A stretch of 64,000 nt of DNA from Gymnothorax reevesii (Eukaryota > Chordata > Actinopteri > Anguilliformes > Muraenidae), in NCBI GenBank assembly GCA_029721435.1, contig CM056580.1, positions 26,902,367 through 26,966,366 on the forward strand, read 5' to 3'. The notes under the pieces were generated by a model that searched no databases, had not been told where the DNA came from, and was given only the letters and a program-made list of their open reading frames with translations. Every line of letters begins with the position of its first letter. Position 1 is the first letter of the stretch. This document shows positions 46,287-58,505 of the stretch, one piece after another. The position numbers were made by a program, and so were the translations under genes.

Positions 46287-48951
46287 TCTATCTTGCTCTC
46301 TCCCCCTCCCTCTCATTCTCATGCTCTCTCTGTCTCAAAGCAAACATCAGACTTGAGAAAAGCGCCGGCTAGGTGATGCAATGTTCATCCAGCGTTTCAG
46401 TAATGTTGCAGCAACCTAATTAATGCATCAGGCTGCCAGCTGTAGGAACTTTCATTGGAAAACGGGTGGCCGCTGTAAGTAACTTGCATAAATTTGTTCT
46501 CTTGTTTCAACAAAAATTATGATCAGTGATCATAAGTTCTGCCTCTTGTGCCACTGAAGAAAAAAAATCAATCACACAATCTTGAGATTTTGGCTTCGCC
46601 CACATAACCGCATCACAAGTCGCGTGGTATTACAGAAGAGCTGGTGCCAGCATCAAGGAAGTCTCTCTCTCATTGCTGGATACATGGCACTTCACTGCCA
46701 TGATGTAATAGTGCAGTAAACAGCTATTGTTGAATTTGTTTTATTTTTTTTTTACTGAAGGCTCAAGAACATATAATATGAGTCTGCTGACACAACCAAG
46801 GCGCAGGCATCAAAATTAATTATTGACACAATTGATTAGTTATTTCTCAAAAGATTCTCAACATTTCCACAAAGTGAAAAGACATAAAAAATAAAATAAT
46901 CAAGACCGTTTTGAAAAGCCGGGAAATGTGTTATCCAGAACACCTCAAACGTGATTAGGCTGACCACCTGATCACAGCAGGAAGCAGAATAGTTCCAAAC
47001 TAGGTGCTACCTTTCGTGACAGGGCTATTATATTTAATGCAAAACAAAAAAACAAACAAAAAAAACAAAAAAACAAAAACAGATTGGGGGGGGGGGTCCA
47101 GAGATGAGTGATGATCTCAGCGAAGGAGTGCATTTTCACGGACGGTAGTGGCAAAGAATGACAGGCCATTAAGAAGCAGGAATAGCAGCCCTTATGGCTG
47201 GGTTGTCGGCACGGTAATCTACACATTGATACATTGAGGTAAACAGACCATATATAACGCGGACCCCCTCATCCTTTTCATATGTGATAAGCAGGCGATG
47301 GCCATGAAACCCTGTGCTGCATTACCGCTGGATTCCACAGGCCATTAACCCTCAATCCGCCACCTCTGCATCCTACAGCCTCTTCAGATTTACAGCGCTG
47401 CGCGTGTATCGCGCCTCGTCACGAGTGCCTCTCAAACGTGCGGTAAACATGTGAACGGTCCACATATTAATCTCCATATTCATGTTTGGGTTTGGAGGCG
47501 AGGCAGATGCATGTGTTGTGATGAGAAGACACATGTGTCGGAGTGTCACGCGCTCCTAACAGTTAAGTCCATCGTCAAGCAGGCACTGAATAGATACCCC
47601 TGTTTTGTGGCAGCACAGCCAGATTCCAATCCTATTCATTTTGCCCAAAGCGCTGTGTTCCTTGGCAACAGCCAGCCAAAGCTGAATTCTCCTGGAAATC
47701 TGGAGCGTTTTTCTTATGACAAATGAGGCATAATTTCAGTGCATTGATCATGCTGTTTGCCGGTGTGATCTTATGCCATATGAATTATCTCATAATGAAC
47801 ACATGAGCTAGCGTGAATATGTTATAGAAATAAAATTTTTTTCGCTGAATGTTTTCCAGCAGATCTGAACTTTCAGTGTCAGCCCAAAGGTACAGAGCTA
47901 TAAATCACACTGAAATGCTCTTTCAAAATGTATTTCTTACGGTACAATTATAGGGTCTGCAGAACTTTGCATACCGTGGTGCTAGGATGAAGGCCTGCTC
48001 TGAAAATAGATGCGACTGGATTTAAAAATATACTATGATTTCAATGTTTAGCCTCATAATTTCTGCTGAAGTGTCAACCTTTAACAGTGCGATCCTCAAT
48101 GGATTGATTTTTGTATTCATCTTTTTTCTTTATTTTTTGCTGCTGTGGAGAAAAATGTAGTCTCTCTCTCTCTTGTTGACAGATCTTAACAGTGGTTAAA
48201 TGATGTCTTCCCTCTGGAAGGAGGGTAGACATATTGTTTTTGGCTTAGGCATTAGCGTCCACATCGGCAGGGAATTTTTGTTTCTGGACCGTAACTCTGG
48301 AACCATTGAGTACATTTCCACAATACTAGACAAACACATTGACCATGTGGTGTAGTTGTGGTTTCTTATAATATTTTGCACCACTGTATCAAAATTATTA
48401 ACTTCATACAGAGAGAAATCTAGAAATTGTGGCCAAAACATCACGATCGCCATCTAGTACGCATTACAAGGTCATAGTCGGAGTAAGCAATAATCAGATA
48501 AAAACATGTGGAGTATTCCAATTTCATTCACAATATTGAAGTGCACTGTTGATAAGTATGCACCTAAATTGCACTACAATGTCCTATTCAGAGTTTTCAT
48601 TTAGCCCTTTGTGACATGTACGATATTAAAATGTACAGTCTTCTTGCTTTAAGATGACTGTGGCTGATAAGGATCATTTTTGGAGTGAGGCTAAAACTAT
48701 TAATGCCATGTGTATAGGGGAAATAGTTATCATGAAAATTTTGTGGGCGCGCAAACATGGCGATGGGGATACTTTCTAGAAGGTTGCTGACCAAATAAGG
48801 AAGAGGGAGGTATGCGTTTTTCTCTGAACAAATTAGCTTCTGATGGAGTATGAAAAAAAGCAGATATTATGCCATAAAGGAACAGGACAGGAGTGGCTGC
48901 AAAGAGCATTCTATGAGATGAGAGGGAGGGTCATTGGGTGGGTTGAAGGGG

Positions 48952-48987
<36 letters not shown>

Positions 48988-51900
48988 CGGTGGGGTGGAG
49001 ATCATCTGTTTTTAAACATAAAAACACTTTCTAGGTGGCCTCTTTCTTTCTTCTTTTTACCCCTCAGCCCGATAAGGGCACGAGGGATATTGTCATCCCT
49101 TCGGCGGGCGGGCGTCCAGGCAGGCGGGTGGCTGCCAATTTTGTCCGGGCTATTTCTCTGTAACCACTTGGGTTAGGAAGTTCATATTGCATATGTGGAC
49201 TCCCCGTGGGAGGTAGGTGTGCCTTTTCGAAGTTTCGTCCCAGTTTGACCTTTGACCTTGCAGCAGTGACCTTCGGGACTAAGGGGTCTTGCCCACTTCA
49301 GCGAGGCGAATTTTCTGATTTATTTGAAGAAGTTTATATCAATTCAGCTGATCATTCTTTTTTGTCTCTGCTCCGCCACTTTTAAAGTGAAATATTTTGC
49401 CTGCACTTCGACTGAACTTTCTGGATGGGATCCTTCGCAGTTTGGCAGTGCAGGTCGTGACCTCACTTTTTAGCCGTCTGACTGCGCAGAGACAGCTCCG
49501 CAGGCGGAGAAGACAGGACGGAACGACGGGTCTCTGTGACATCACTGCCAGCTCCTGCTAAACCTGGCCTCATCGGGCGGGGTCAGTGGCTTTCATATCG
49601 CAGCTCGTAATTGAATTCACACACGGGGCCCTGAGGCCTCCTGCCGGCCCCCCTCAGGGGATCTGTGGCGCCCGACAGTAATTCCCTCTTAACCGCGCGC
49701 ACCTGTCTCAAGCTTCGACGAGTCACGGCCACTCATACCGCCAAAACCGCTGTAATTCCTTCATGCCATTTCCTGCCAGTCCCCGCGGATGAGTCTGAGC
49801 TATTCAATTCCACCCAGTGCCCAAATGGCCACAGCCTCGCTCTCTCAGCTTCGCACGAATAGCAATATCACTAACCCCAAATCCCATCTCTCACTCTCAT
49901 GGTCGCTATCTCTTCTTTCTGCTTTCTTTCTTTCACTCTTTCAGTCACACTCTTTCCATCTGGCTCTCTTTCCATTCCAAACAATCACAGTGATTTAATT
50001 ATCAATTGTTTCAACTGCATCTTTCATTTGCTATGTATTGTAAATTGAATATGAATTTTGGAGACTGCAGCTGCATGCTTGTTCCTTCTTTACTTGACGT
50101 TGCATTATTTCTACTAGAGCGCTGTAATTTCTAGTTTGCATAAAAGTCTTTTTGGCATCTTGAAGAAGTTGTTTGTACAAAGCAGACAAATGTGAGTTTC
50201 ACCACTGAATGCTTGTCTTGCAGACATTAATTTTTTTTTAGAATAGATAATCCAATCTGTGATATTGATGCATGTTTATTAAATCTACAGTCTGGCTGCG
50301 GTGCTGGAGTGATATCTTTTTTTTGTGCCATGCAATTTAAATTTTCCTTCTCATATTTATTTTCTTTGAGTCACACACTGTCAAACAACAGCGAGGTTCA
50401 TATATATATATAGTACCGAGAACATTTCATTTTATCAGACCTCAGAAATGAAATTTAGTGTAAAAATAAATAAACCCAGCCGAGTTTAAGTCGTTGTTTG
50501 ATATCAAGCTGACTTTCTCCCTGCTTTTCCGCACCTCAAGCAGAGGTCCAGGTAAACAAAAACTCAAAAATATTAGATATAAAACTATTAAAGAAAAAAG
50601 CATGTGGATATGATGCCTGCTTCTGAGACTCCAGTGGCAGAATAATTGATGATTCTGGGCGAAAATGTGCGCTTATCAAACGCGGCAACTTCAGAAGGGA
50701 AGGGTTTGTCACAGGCTGATGTTCGGGGCTTGCTGTATCAAACTGGAGATGGGCGAGAACAAATATTGCCCCAGGCATGTTTTTCTTCCCTTACTTATTA
50801 ATGACACTTTTATTTATTCATGCCTTTTTTTGTGACAGCCCATCGTGATTAGGCTTTCCGTGGGTTCTGGGGATGTGGGTTGGATGGCTGAGGAGAGGCG
50901 AGGGGGGTTCTGGGGGGAGGGAGTCTGACTGGAGGACAGTGTGCAGGAATGAGAAGAGGCAGAGGTTTCTGGGTATCCTGGGAGATATCGTTGAGATGGT
51001 ACCGGGATCAGGGTTAGCGAGGGGGGAGGGTGGGGGCGCGTCGGGGGCTGACGGGGTTTGGAGACGGCTGCTTTATTGGAATTTTGAAGCAGGAGTGACA
51101 AGGGCGAAATCTATCAGCGAAAGATTGTTAACACCTGAGTGCAGAAAAGGCTGTTATCAACCCGAGACAGGCCCCGGGCCTGTTGCCCAACGCCTCCGTG
51201 AAGAAAAGCGGTTTGAATTTCAAACGATGTTTGAGCCGCACGGAAGTACCCGCGGGACTGCCAACGCCCGAGACGAATGCGCTGCGGACTGCGCGGTAAT
51301 GAGCGGCCTTTTTCAGCTCACTCTCTCCCTCTCTCTTTCTCTCTATCTGTCTCTCTCTCTTCTTTCCGCTGCCGTCTTTCATAAACCGTCGGCTTATGAA
51401 GAGGATGGCAGCACGGGTTAGGAGAGGAAGGGGGCAATCTAGTTCACGAAACTTACTTTCCGTGCATCCGGCTTTCGTTCAACCCCCTGTTCCCCCAGTG
51501 TAATCCCTATCCAGGCCTGCCCCTCTGAGCCAGCACTGATACATTCAACATACATTACTATCATCATTACACTGTGCACTGATGAAGGGGAAGCCAAAGC
51601 AGTCAAAAGAGGACAGAAAAAAAAACTATCACATAAGCGCCTCCTATATATAATTCAAGAAACACAAAAAAAAAGCTTTCCTGACTTTAAGAACTGGAAA
51701 GCAGCAACTTTGCTGTGGTACATGACAGAGCTTTTCAAATTGTACTCAGCTTGGCTTCGCTTCAGACGAGGCGCTCTCACCACTTAGGTCTGCGGCACGA
51801 ACGGAGGAGGATTCTGCAATTCTGTGTGAAATTATTATTAGGGTAAATATTTAAATAAATTCAGTGTCAGAGGGGAAAGGAGAACAAGAGAGAAACACAG

Positions 51901-52439
51901 GAAGTTGCGGGGGAAGAGAAAGTGATGTTTTTAGAAAAGTTTTAACAAAATGTAAAAATTTGAAAAAATGTGGAAAAAATATGCCATTGAAGCATTTCTG
52001 AAATGAGAGAGGATCAGGGGAGAGAGAGCAACAGAGTGAGAAACAGAGAGAGAGAGAGAGAGAGAGAGCAACAGAGGGAGAAACTCTGAGAGAAAGAGAG
52101 CACTAAACTCCAAATGACCTCAGAAGAAGCATTAAATAGCCTTAAAGTCATTCAGTGGGAGTATAACTGCATTTGCTTGTGCTTGCGTGTGTGTATTTGT
52201 GTGTGTTGTGTGTACTTGTGTTTGCGTATGCAGCTGTTTGCTTGTGTGTGTGTGTGTGAATGCATATGTGCTTACAAGTTAGTGTGCGTGTACGTGTGAA
52301 TGAATGCATGCATAATTGTGAGTGTATGCATTTCTGCCTGCATCGCTTGCGTCAGACTGAATATACAGCAAGTGATCAACACAATAAATGTATGTGCAAG
52401 CAAAAATGGATGGTTTCACTTTACAATAACGTACGCAAG
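44771..52439. other. about 7.7 kb without a recognised gene
   Basis: Simple repeats include GT-rich 45294-45330, A(17) near 45845, an A/C-rich run at 47041-47080, a G(9) run near 47087, (GT)n at 48954-48987, (CT)n near 51320-51362 and (GA)n near 52043-52070. A G/C-richer stretch lies at about 49070-49330, with gggcgggcgtccaggcaggc and tgacctttgacctt, which may belong to a dispersed repeat. CpG-richer patches occur at about 49440-49700 and 51150-51300. No exon is supported; open frames follow simple repeats. Confidence 0.45.
46231..46284. repeat. (TC)27 microsatellite
   Basis: A perfect 54-bp dinucleotide run followed by more degenerate CT-rich sequence to about 46340. A mirror-symmetric purine/pyrimidine tract of this length can form triplex DNA; nothing shows that it does so here. 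Confidence 0.95.
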
Positions 52440-53505
52440 ATTTGAGTGTTTACAAGGGAACAAATGAGGAATCATTGAAGAACTACATGCTCGTTAACCT
52501 TTTGTTAACAGGCAATTATTGCGTAACCTCTAATCACATAGATTTATAGAGTACCGAATGATTACTTATTTGAGGAATAAATGAGGAACTAACTTCTTGT
52601 AAATCTTCAGCTAACAGGCAGTCCTTAAGTAACCAAATCAAATTTTTGAGCTTATGGTCATGATTTGAAAACATGAAGAATGAATGAGGAACTAATCGCT
52701 TGTAAATTTTGTGTACCTTTATGTAATGTTCGTTTGGTTGCGGTTAGTTCCTCATTCATTGCATATCTGTTCTGTAATTAACAAATCATTTGTTATTCTA
52801 TAAAATTTGATTGGAAGTTACTGCCTATTAATTAATGGTTTGCTCGCAGTCAGTTCCTCATTCATTCCTTTTTTGTTATTTTACACAACTTTATGAGGAG
52901 TTACTCATGAACTGCATATTAAAGCTAGCATCTCACCGACAAAAACAGTTTTTCTTGTCGCAAAGAAATTTTGAGCATGTTCAAAATTTCTTTGCAAATT
53001 TATTTTCTGACAAACAAATGCAAACGTTTGTAAAAGTGTGGAAAGCGTTTGAAAATGATTGTAACACGTATTGCTAAAGTTCTTTTTGGTTCGCGAAGTA
53101 TTGACCACTGTACAACAGAGCTACGAATGCTGACGAATGTGGAATATTGGGTTTTGTGAGGATACCATTGTTTTGTCAAGATTGCAAAAGAGTTAGCAAA
53201 AGGTTTTTGGGGTCGCAAAGAGCTCATTTTCATATTCTAGAAAGCCATTTCTTATTCTTTCACAAACAGTTACGCGAATGTTGCTAACTGATGCTAAACA
53301 TTGCTAAATGTCGCTAATGACGCCTAGGTTTATCCTGAATCCAAAATTTGTTACATTTGCAAGCATTCGCCGCTCAGTGAGGTACTAGCTTAATTAATGG
53401 TTCATACGCGGTTTCTCATTTGTTTCTGAACTAATTAATCATTTGCTATGCTATAAAATTGCTTGAGGTCACTTAAGAACTGCTCACAAACTAAATTTCC
53501 ATTTG
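52440..53505. repeat. palindromic interspersed repeat with nested MITE
   Basis: The left part repeats aatgaggaacta-type blocks (near 52465, 52575 and 52683). The right part has the opposite strand version, tagttcctcattcatt (near 52745 and 52853), so the halves face each other around 52730. Other repeated blocks are taacaaatcatttgttat, tataaaatttgattgg and tattaattaatggtt. Related pieces lie at 19490-19665. The class is unknown; a fold-back DNA element is plausible. Confidence 0.55.
52923..53390. mobile_element. Harbinger-like MITE, 468 bp, TAA duplication
   Basis: The ends AGCTAGCATCTCACCGA and its imperfect complement, tcagtgaggtactagct, are flanked by TAA at 52920-52922 and 53391-53393. 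The surrounding repeat has an unoccupied equivalent nearby (ctgcctattaattaatggtt, about 52824), which shows the insertion point directly. No transposase is visible. Internally there are many gcaaa/tttgc and gctaa motifs. Confidence 0.75.
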
Positions 53506-53510
53506 CACTG

Positions 53511-53735
53511 AATTCCATATTACAGGGAAGATACAGTAAAAGAGGAGACTTTGCAGCAGATAACAGACATGCTGTTATTTAAAATGAAGCTTATATTACA
53601 AGGGAAATATACTAAAAGATGAGATTTTGCGTCAGACAACAGCCATGTTGTGATTTCTCTTGAGCACGATATTATAAGGAAAATGTATAATATGGTGAGA
53701 AAATGTGCAAGATAATCGCTATATCTGTGTCCCCA
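53511..53735 (+). repeat. 76-bp diverged tandem repeat
   Basis: Three consecutive units start with attacagggaagata (about 53519), attacaagggaaatat (about 53595) and attataaggaaaatgt (about 53671), with gagact/gagatt/gagaaa and cagataacagacatg-like blocks at matching places. A further isolated piece, acattacaaggaaaata, occurs near 54177. Confidence 0.6.
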
Positions 53736-55559
53736 TGGAAATCACTGACTAAACCCATGCAAATGGTTCCACAGCAAGAAGGCATGGGACATATGCAAAG
53801 CGCGCTGTGAAAAAACAATTCAGAATGAACGAGATAGATGTAGAAGCAGATGACTGGAGAGTCATATTAAAGCTAAGACTTAGACATAAACACACATTAA
53901 TATTGAAAGAGAAACTATGGCGGTAGCTAAGTGCGAAGATGAGCCATGGTAAGGAATGTAAGGCAGACACAAGTGTGGTATCTGAGATGGTACACTTGTT
54001 AGGCAGCATACTTTTGTAAATGTGACGCTAGCTTTGCACATGATGGCTAAGCTATAGCTTAGGAATGAGGGGTAGGTACTAGCTAAATATCTGTGATCCC
54101 TTGCCTGCAAGGCAATTTGCTCACAACAATGGTGCTATCTAAATTCATGCATAATCATACGAAATTGTATTACCCAACATTACAAGGAAAATATTCTAAC
54201 TATGATGGGAATCAGGGGATTCATTTATTTAAGTGCAAGGTGGAACACAAAAACATGATGCACAATCACGGATGTTTGATAACAAGCTGGGGTAGCTGAG
54301 CTTACCCAATAATGTCTGGGAGGGGATATCGGCTGGAACTATGTCCACCTGAGCAGATTCAGGAAGCTAACTTGCTGAGCACTCCTTGCAGCATTTTTAT
54401 CATGGCACAGCTGTTCACAAAGCATATGCAATGTATTGTAATATTAACGGGCTATTATCTTCATTTACGGGAACATTACGGCCAATGGCTGCACTTGCCA
54501 GGATGATAGCATGACATTGACCACCGTTTATATGCTTTGCGTCATTGTCCAGTTGATAGAAGTGAAACTGACTCTTTGCAACTGACATTTGGTCCAGTTA
54601 TTTAAACAAAATACAGCAAGGCGACTCTCCTGAAAGTGTTTAAAGTCCACCAGCAACCATCATCTCAATAAGGAAGTTTTATCAATATTAAGCAATTTCC
54701 AACATGAAGTTATGGTGCTTCTTATTTCACGTTTGATTACCCTGTGATAAGAGTATAAGCCCAATGCTGTTTATCGACTAATTTCTCAAGAAAACATTCA
54801 TTCAACTAATTTCTCAAGAAAACATTATCATGCAACCATTCATAGTGCAACAGTAACCAGCCATTTAAAATGTTGAACTAAATTAAATGATATTTTAAAG
54901 TGGCTACATTCTAAACTTGACAGCTAAGTTATTTGACTTTTAAATTATACCAGTGGCACTTTATAATAACTACACACTATGATCAATCCTTTTCAGCTGA
55001 TCAAATCTTATCTTGGCTGGAAAAGGTTAAACATTTCACATGTAATCGACTCTTGATTTGCCAATAGCAGCCTGATAGGGCAGCTGTTATGAGGCAACAC
55101 CAGGATGAGTGTGGACGACAAGCTCGCTCAGTGCCTTGTGTAACATTAGCTTCACAATGTTTCGTCTCCTTCCTCACTTTTCCCCATCTTCTTTCCCAAC
55201 CTTGGATGAGAGATTTGGTGAGCATTCTGATTTAGATGGAAAGAATAGCTAGCAAGCTGCTTGGGAAAAGCTAGTTCACGTAACTTTGTGAATCACCTTG
55301 AGGCTGAGTGACTTTATTGTCGAGAGAAAAACACCTGTCACCTTAAAATATTTGCACTCCAGTGCATCCAATATTCATACTATGCTCATCCACGTAGCCT
55401 GCTTGTCTCTTTTCTGACATTTCTTTGTTACAGTCCTTTCGGTCCAAGATTACCATTAACTCATGAGCAACACGTGAAGCACACAAGCTACATTTTTACT
55501 ACAAATTAAGCCTCCTGCAGTGTAGCAATTTGCAAAAACAGATACAGGTTATCCTTTCA
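53736..55559. other. non-coding, nothing recognised
   Basis: AT-rich sequence with one repeat-like phrase, aatttctcaagaaaacattc, given twice near 54780 and 54807. No gene is supported. Confidence 0.4.
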
Positions 55560-57070
55560 GCCATATTATTCATCAGCTCATTTTGTTTGTTGGTCAGTCT
55601 GTCAACTTTTTCTTCAAAGACTTCTCTCTACCAAGGAGATTTGGATTAAATCTGATATAAATATTCCTGTCATGGCCTCTCATAATGTTTTTTATTTTTT
55701 AATTAGATTTGAAATCCAGTATGATTGTCTTGGTCTGTGATTTGTTCGCAAATTTTTGACTTCATCTCCTGTTCCACCAGTCAAATATGGACCAGATGTG
55801 ATGTAGTTTTGTGTCTCATCTCCCGTACCAAGCGTTGTTATTTTTTGACATTTGAAATCAAATGTGGCTGCCCTGTCTCTGATTGACTAACACATCTAAC
55901 TTCTCAAGTGTTATTTGGCAGATTTCCATCAGACTATGCTCAAATGTCCGTCTTATGGCCCTGACCGAGTATTGCTTTTTTGGCTCGATTCAAAATCCAA
56001 TTACTGGGTGAGTTTTGCAGTTCCAATGGTCAGATTTTGATCAGACTCACAACAAATGCCGGTCTCATGGACCTGAGTAAATGTTATTTGTTTAAGTCAG
56101 TGGTTCTCAAATTCGGTCCTGGCACCCCCCTGTGTATGCTGGTTTTTGTTCCAGCCGCAATTGCAATCTTAGGATTTTAACAAGCTGTTGATTTGTTTTA
56201 ATTAGGTGCATTTATGCAAACATCCACATTGAGATATATTGTAAATATCGGCAGAGGGAAAAAATTTTACCAAACATTTAATCAACATAAATAATCAAGA
56301 GGTTCCTCACTGGTGAAACTCTTGACACATGGTGGCAAAAACCGACAATGTACTTGGCAAACAATGGAGTCACACCTGTTCTGTTTTATGTTGATTTTAT
56401 TTGGTTCAGGCAGGTTATTTGGGAAAAACTCTAAACACCTGTATTCAGAAACCTAATTTGGAGCTTATTGATTTTCTCAGAGTCTAATTTGATCTGTTAA
56501 AAAAAATTTCACCTGAAAATCATACCAATGTTAAAAATTAAGCACAATGTGTTCAAGTGTTTTTAATCTTCATAGCAGAATGGATATGTCCATCCAAATG
56601 TGACTTAAGATGGTAAATAACAACTCTAAACATGGAATGCTGCTAATTACGACAAAGTAATAGCTTTTTAAAATCCTATAATTGCAGTTGTGGCTGGAAC
56701 AAAAACCAGCATACACAGGGGGGCGCCAGGACCAAATTTGAGAACCACTGGTTTAAGTCAATGTGAGATCCAATATGGCTACCCTAGCCTCTGATTGGCT
56801 GATGCATTTTTGACTTCTTGCCACTTGGTATATTTGAATCAAACTAATTCCAAATGTTCACCTGTAAGCCCTGACCAAGTATTGTAATAGATTGTGTCAA
56901 TTTAAGATCCAGTTTGGTTGTTGTGGTATCTGATTGGCTGACACATTTGCAACTATTGAAGTTGCAGTGGGTAGATTTTGATCAAACTTGCTAAAAGAGC
57001 TCAAAGTCTTCACCCAGATCAAGTTGAACTTAGGTATTTTTTGAGTGCAAGGAGTAAAAATCAATTCAGT
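55560..57070 (+). repeat. diverged tandem repeat of about 110-140-bp units, split by a hAT element
   Basis: Recurring blocks are tctgattggctga(c/t) (55877, 56792, 56930), gccctgacc(g/a)agtattg (55959, 56868; a variant near 56072), caaatg(t/c)(c/t)(c/g) before (c)tcatgg, and (c)agattttgatca(g/a)act (56031, 56970). With the hAT and one 8-bp copy subtracted, anchor spacing is about 112-137 bp, giving about five or six units. The origin of the family is not recognised. Confidence 0.65.
56098..56750. mobile_element. non-autonomous hAT element, 653 bp, 8-bp target duplication
   Basis: The left end begins CAGTGGTTCTCAAATTCGGT and the right end finishes tttgagaaccactg. Inverted similarity extends over about 55 bp, including the block gtgtatgctggtttttgttcc and its complement. 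The perfect 8-bp duplication gtttaagt lies at 56090-56097 and 56751-56758. Termini and duplication length are those of hAT. No coding capacity is seen. It shares only the outer bases with the hAT at 4731, so it is another family. Confidence 0.92.
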
Positions 57071-58165
57071 ACTGAACTCTAAAGATTTACTCACTAACCC
57101 ATATTTTCTTATCGTACTGTGATAATGGCCACATGGGCCTCTTAGTATTCTTGGGCAAAGTTGAAAATGGCCTGGTTCAGTGTGGGCATTGAATGTTAAG
57201 CACTCACCTGCTGCCCAAGCATTCCTTCCTGATTACATGAAGGCAATGCCACTCCATTGCAAGTTATATCCCGTGTTCGTTAAGATAAGCTGTGGCGATA
57301 GCCCACTTTAGTTTCAGCATGATAGTGATGAGTAAAATTCTATTTAACTGGGGCATGCTGGGAATACTGCCTTTGCCAGACTCGTAAAGTCAATTTCTTG
57401 GGGGGAGGGGGGGGGAGGCATACCAAGTAGTAGCCTATTGACCATAATTATCATGAGATCCTAGCAATGCATTCATCAGACTCAGACCTCTATGGAATTT
57501 AAGTAAAATTATTTTTCCTGTCAGAGACTGCAGTTTGCTGATATTGAGGTACAACTTTTTAAACAACAGAATTCAGAGAGGAGTTACAGCCCCTTCAGCC
57601 TGTTGAACTTTAGCATTTAATAAATATTTTACTGCAAAAGCATTGCTTACCCTGAGATAAAATAAATCTACATAGTCATTAACCTTGGTTAAATTGTAGT
57701 AACAGGTGGAGGGGCTGCCCTTGATATTTTATTTATGTATATTTATGATGAATTTCAGCTTAGTTCTCCATTTGCTCCGGAAAGGACAACAAACCACAAA
57801 ACCTCTGTGGCATGAGGTCCAGATTGAGAGCCATTTTGAGGGTAAAAGTGGAAAAGACGTTTTCAGCCTTATGATATAAGATTAACCTTGAGAGCAAATC
57901 GTCCTTGCGAAAAGTAGATATCAGAATGCGCATAAGTGGTATAAAATTTGTAGCTGCAATACAGCAGAGCCAATAAAAGTGTTGCAGCCGTATCTCTGGA
58001 ATAATAGTGCTGACACAGAAAGATTTTTCTTTGAGCAAATGAGCAGTTTGAATTTTGGCGGGCATATCCGCTTGAGCAATCAGCTGAGTATTGTGCAGTG
58101 TGATTGGCTGGGAGCCTCCATCTTTGTGCAGTTGACTGCATGAACTACGCCTGCTGCGTTGCCTC
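57071..58165. other. non-coding, nothing recognised
   Basis: A G-rich run (gggggaggggggggg-like) lies at about 57396-57418. The open frame 57760-58245 minus (161 codons) ends in the neighbouring GT repeat and has no recognised domain. Confidence 0.4.
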
Positions 58166-58505
58166 CTTTTGTGTTTGCGTATGTGTGTGTGTGAGCATGT
58201 GTACCACTGTTTGCATATGCATGTGTGTGTGGTGTATGTGCACACTTATGTTGGCGTGTGCTAGGGTACTTATATGAGTATAAGCATGCATTTACATGTA
58301 TCTGCGCTTGTGTGTGTGTGTGTGTATGTATGGATTCATGTGGGTTTGTTTGTGTACATGAATTTCTCTGTATGCATGCACACTTGTGCTGTATGTACGT
58401 GTGTGTGCGTGAGCGTGTGTGTGTGTACGTTCTCTGTATGTATGCTCACGTGCACTTGCGTGGATGTGTATGCATGTGTTTATGTGTAAATGTGTGTGTG
58501 TGTGC
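58166..58505. repeat. irregular GT-rich array
   Basis: Mostly (GT)n broken by gcat, tatg and cgtg steps. It accounts for the Cys/Val-rich open frames across it. Confidence 0.85.
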
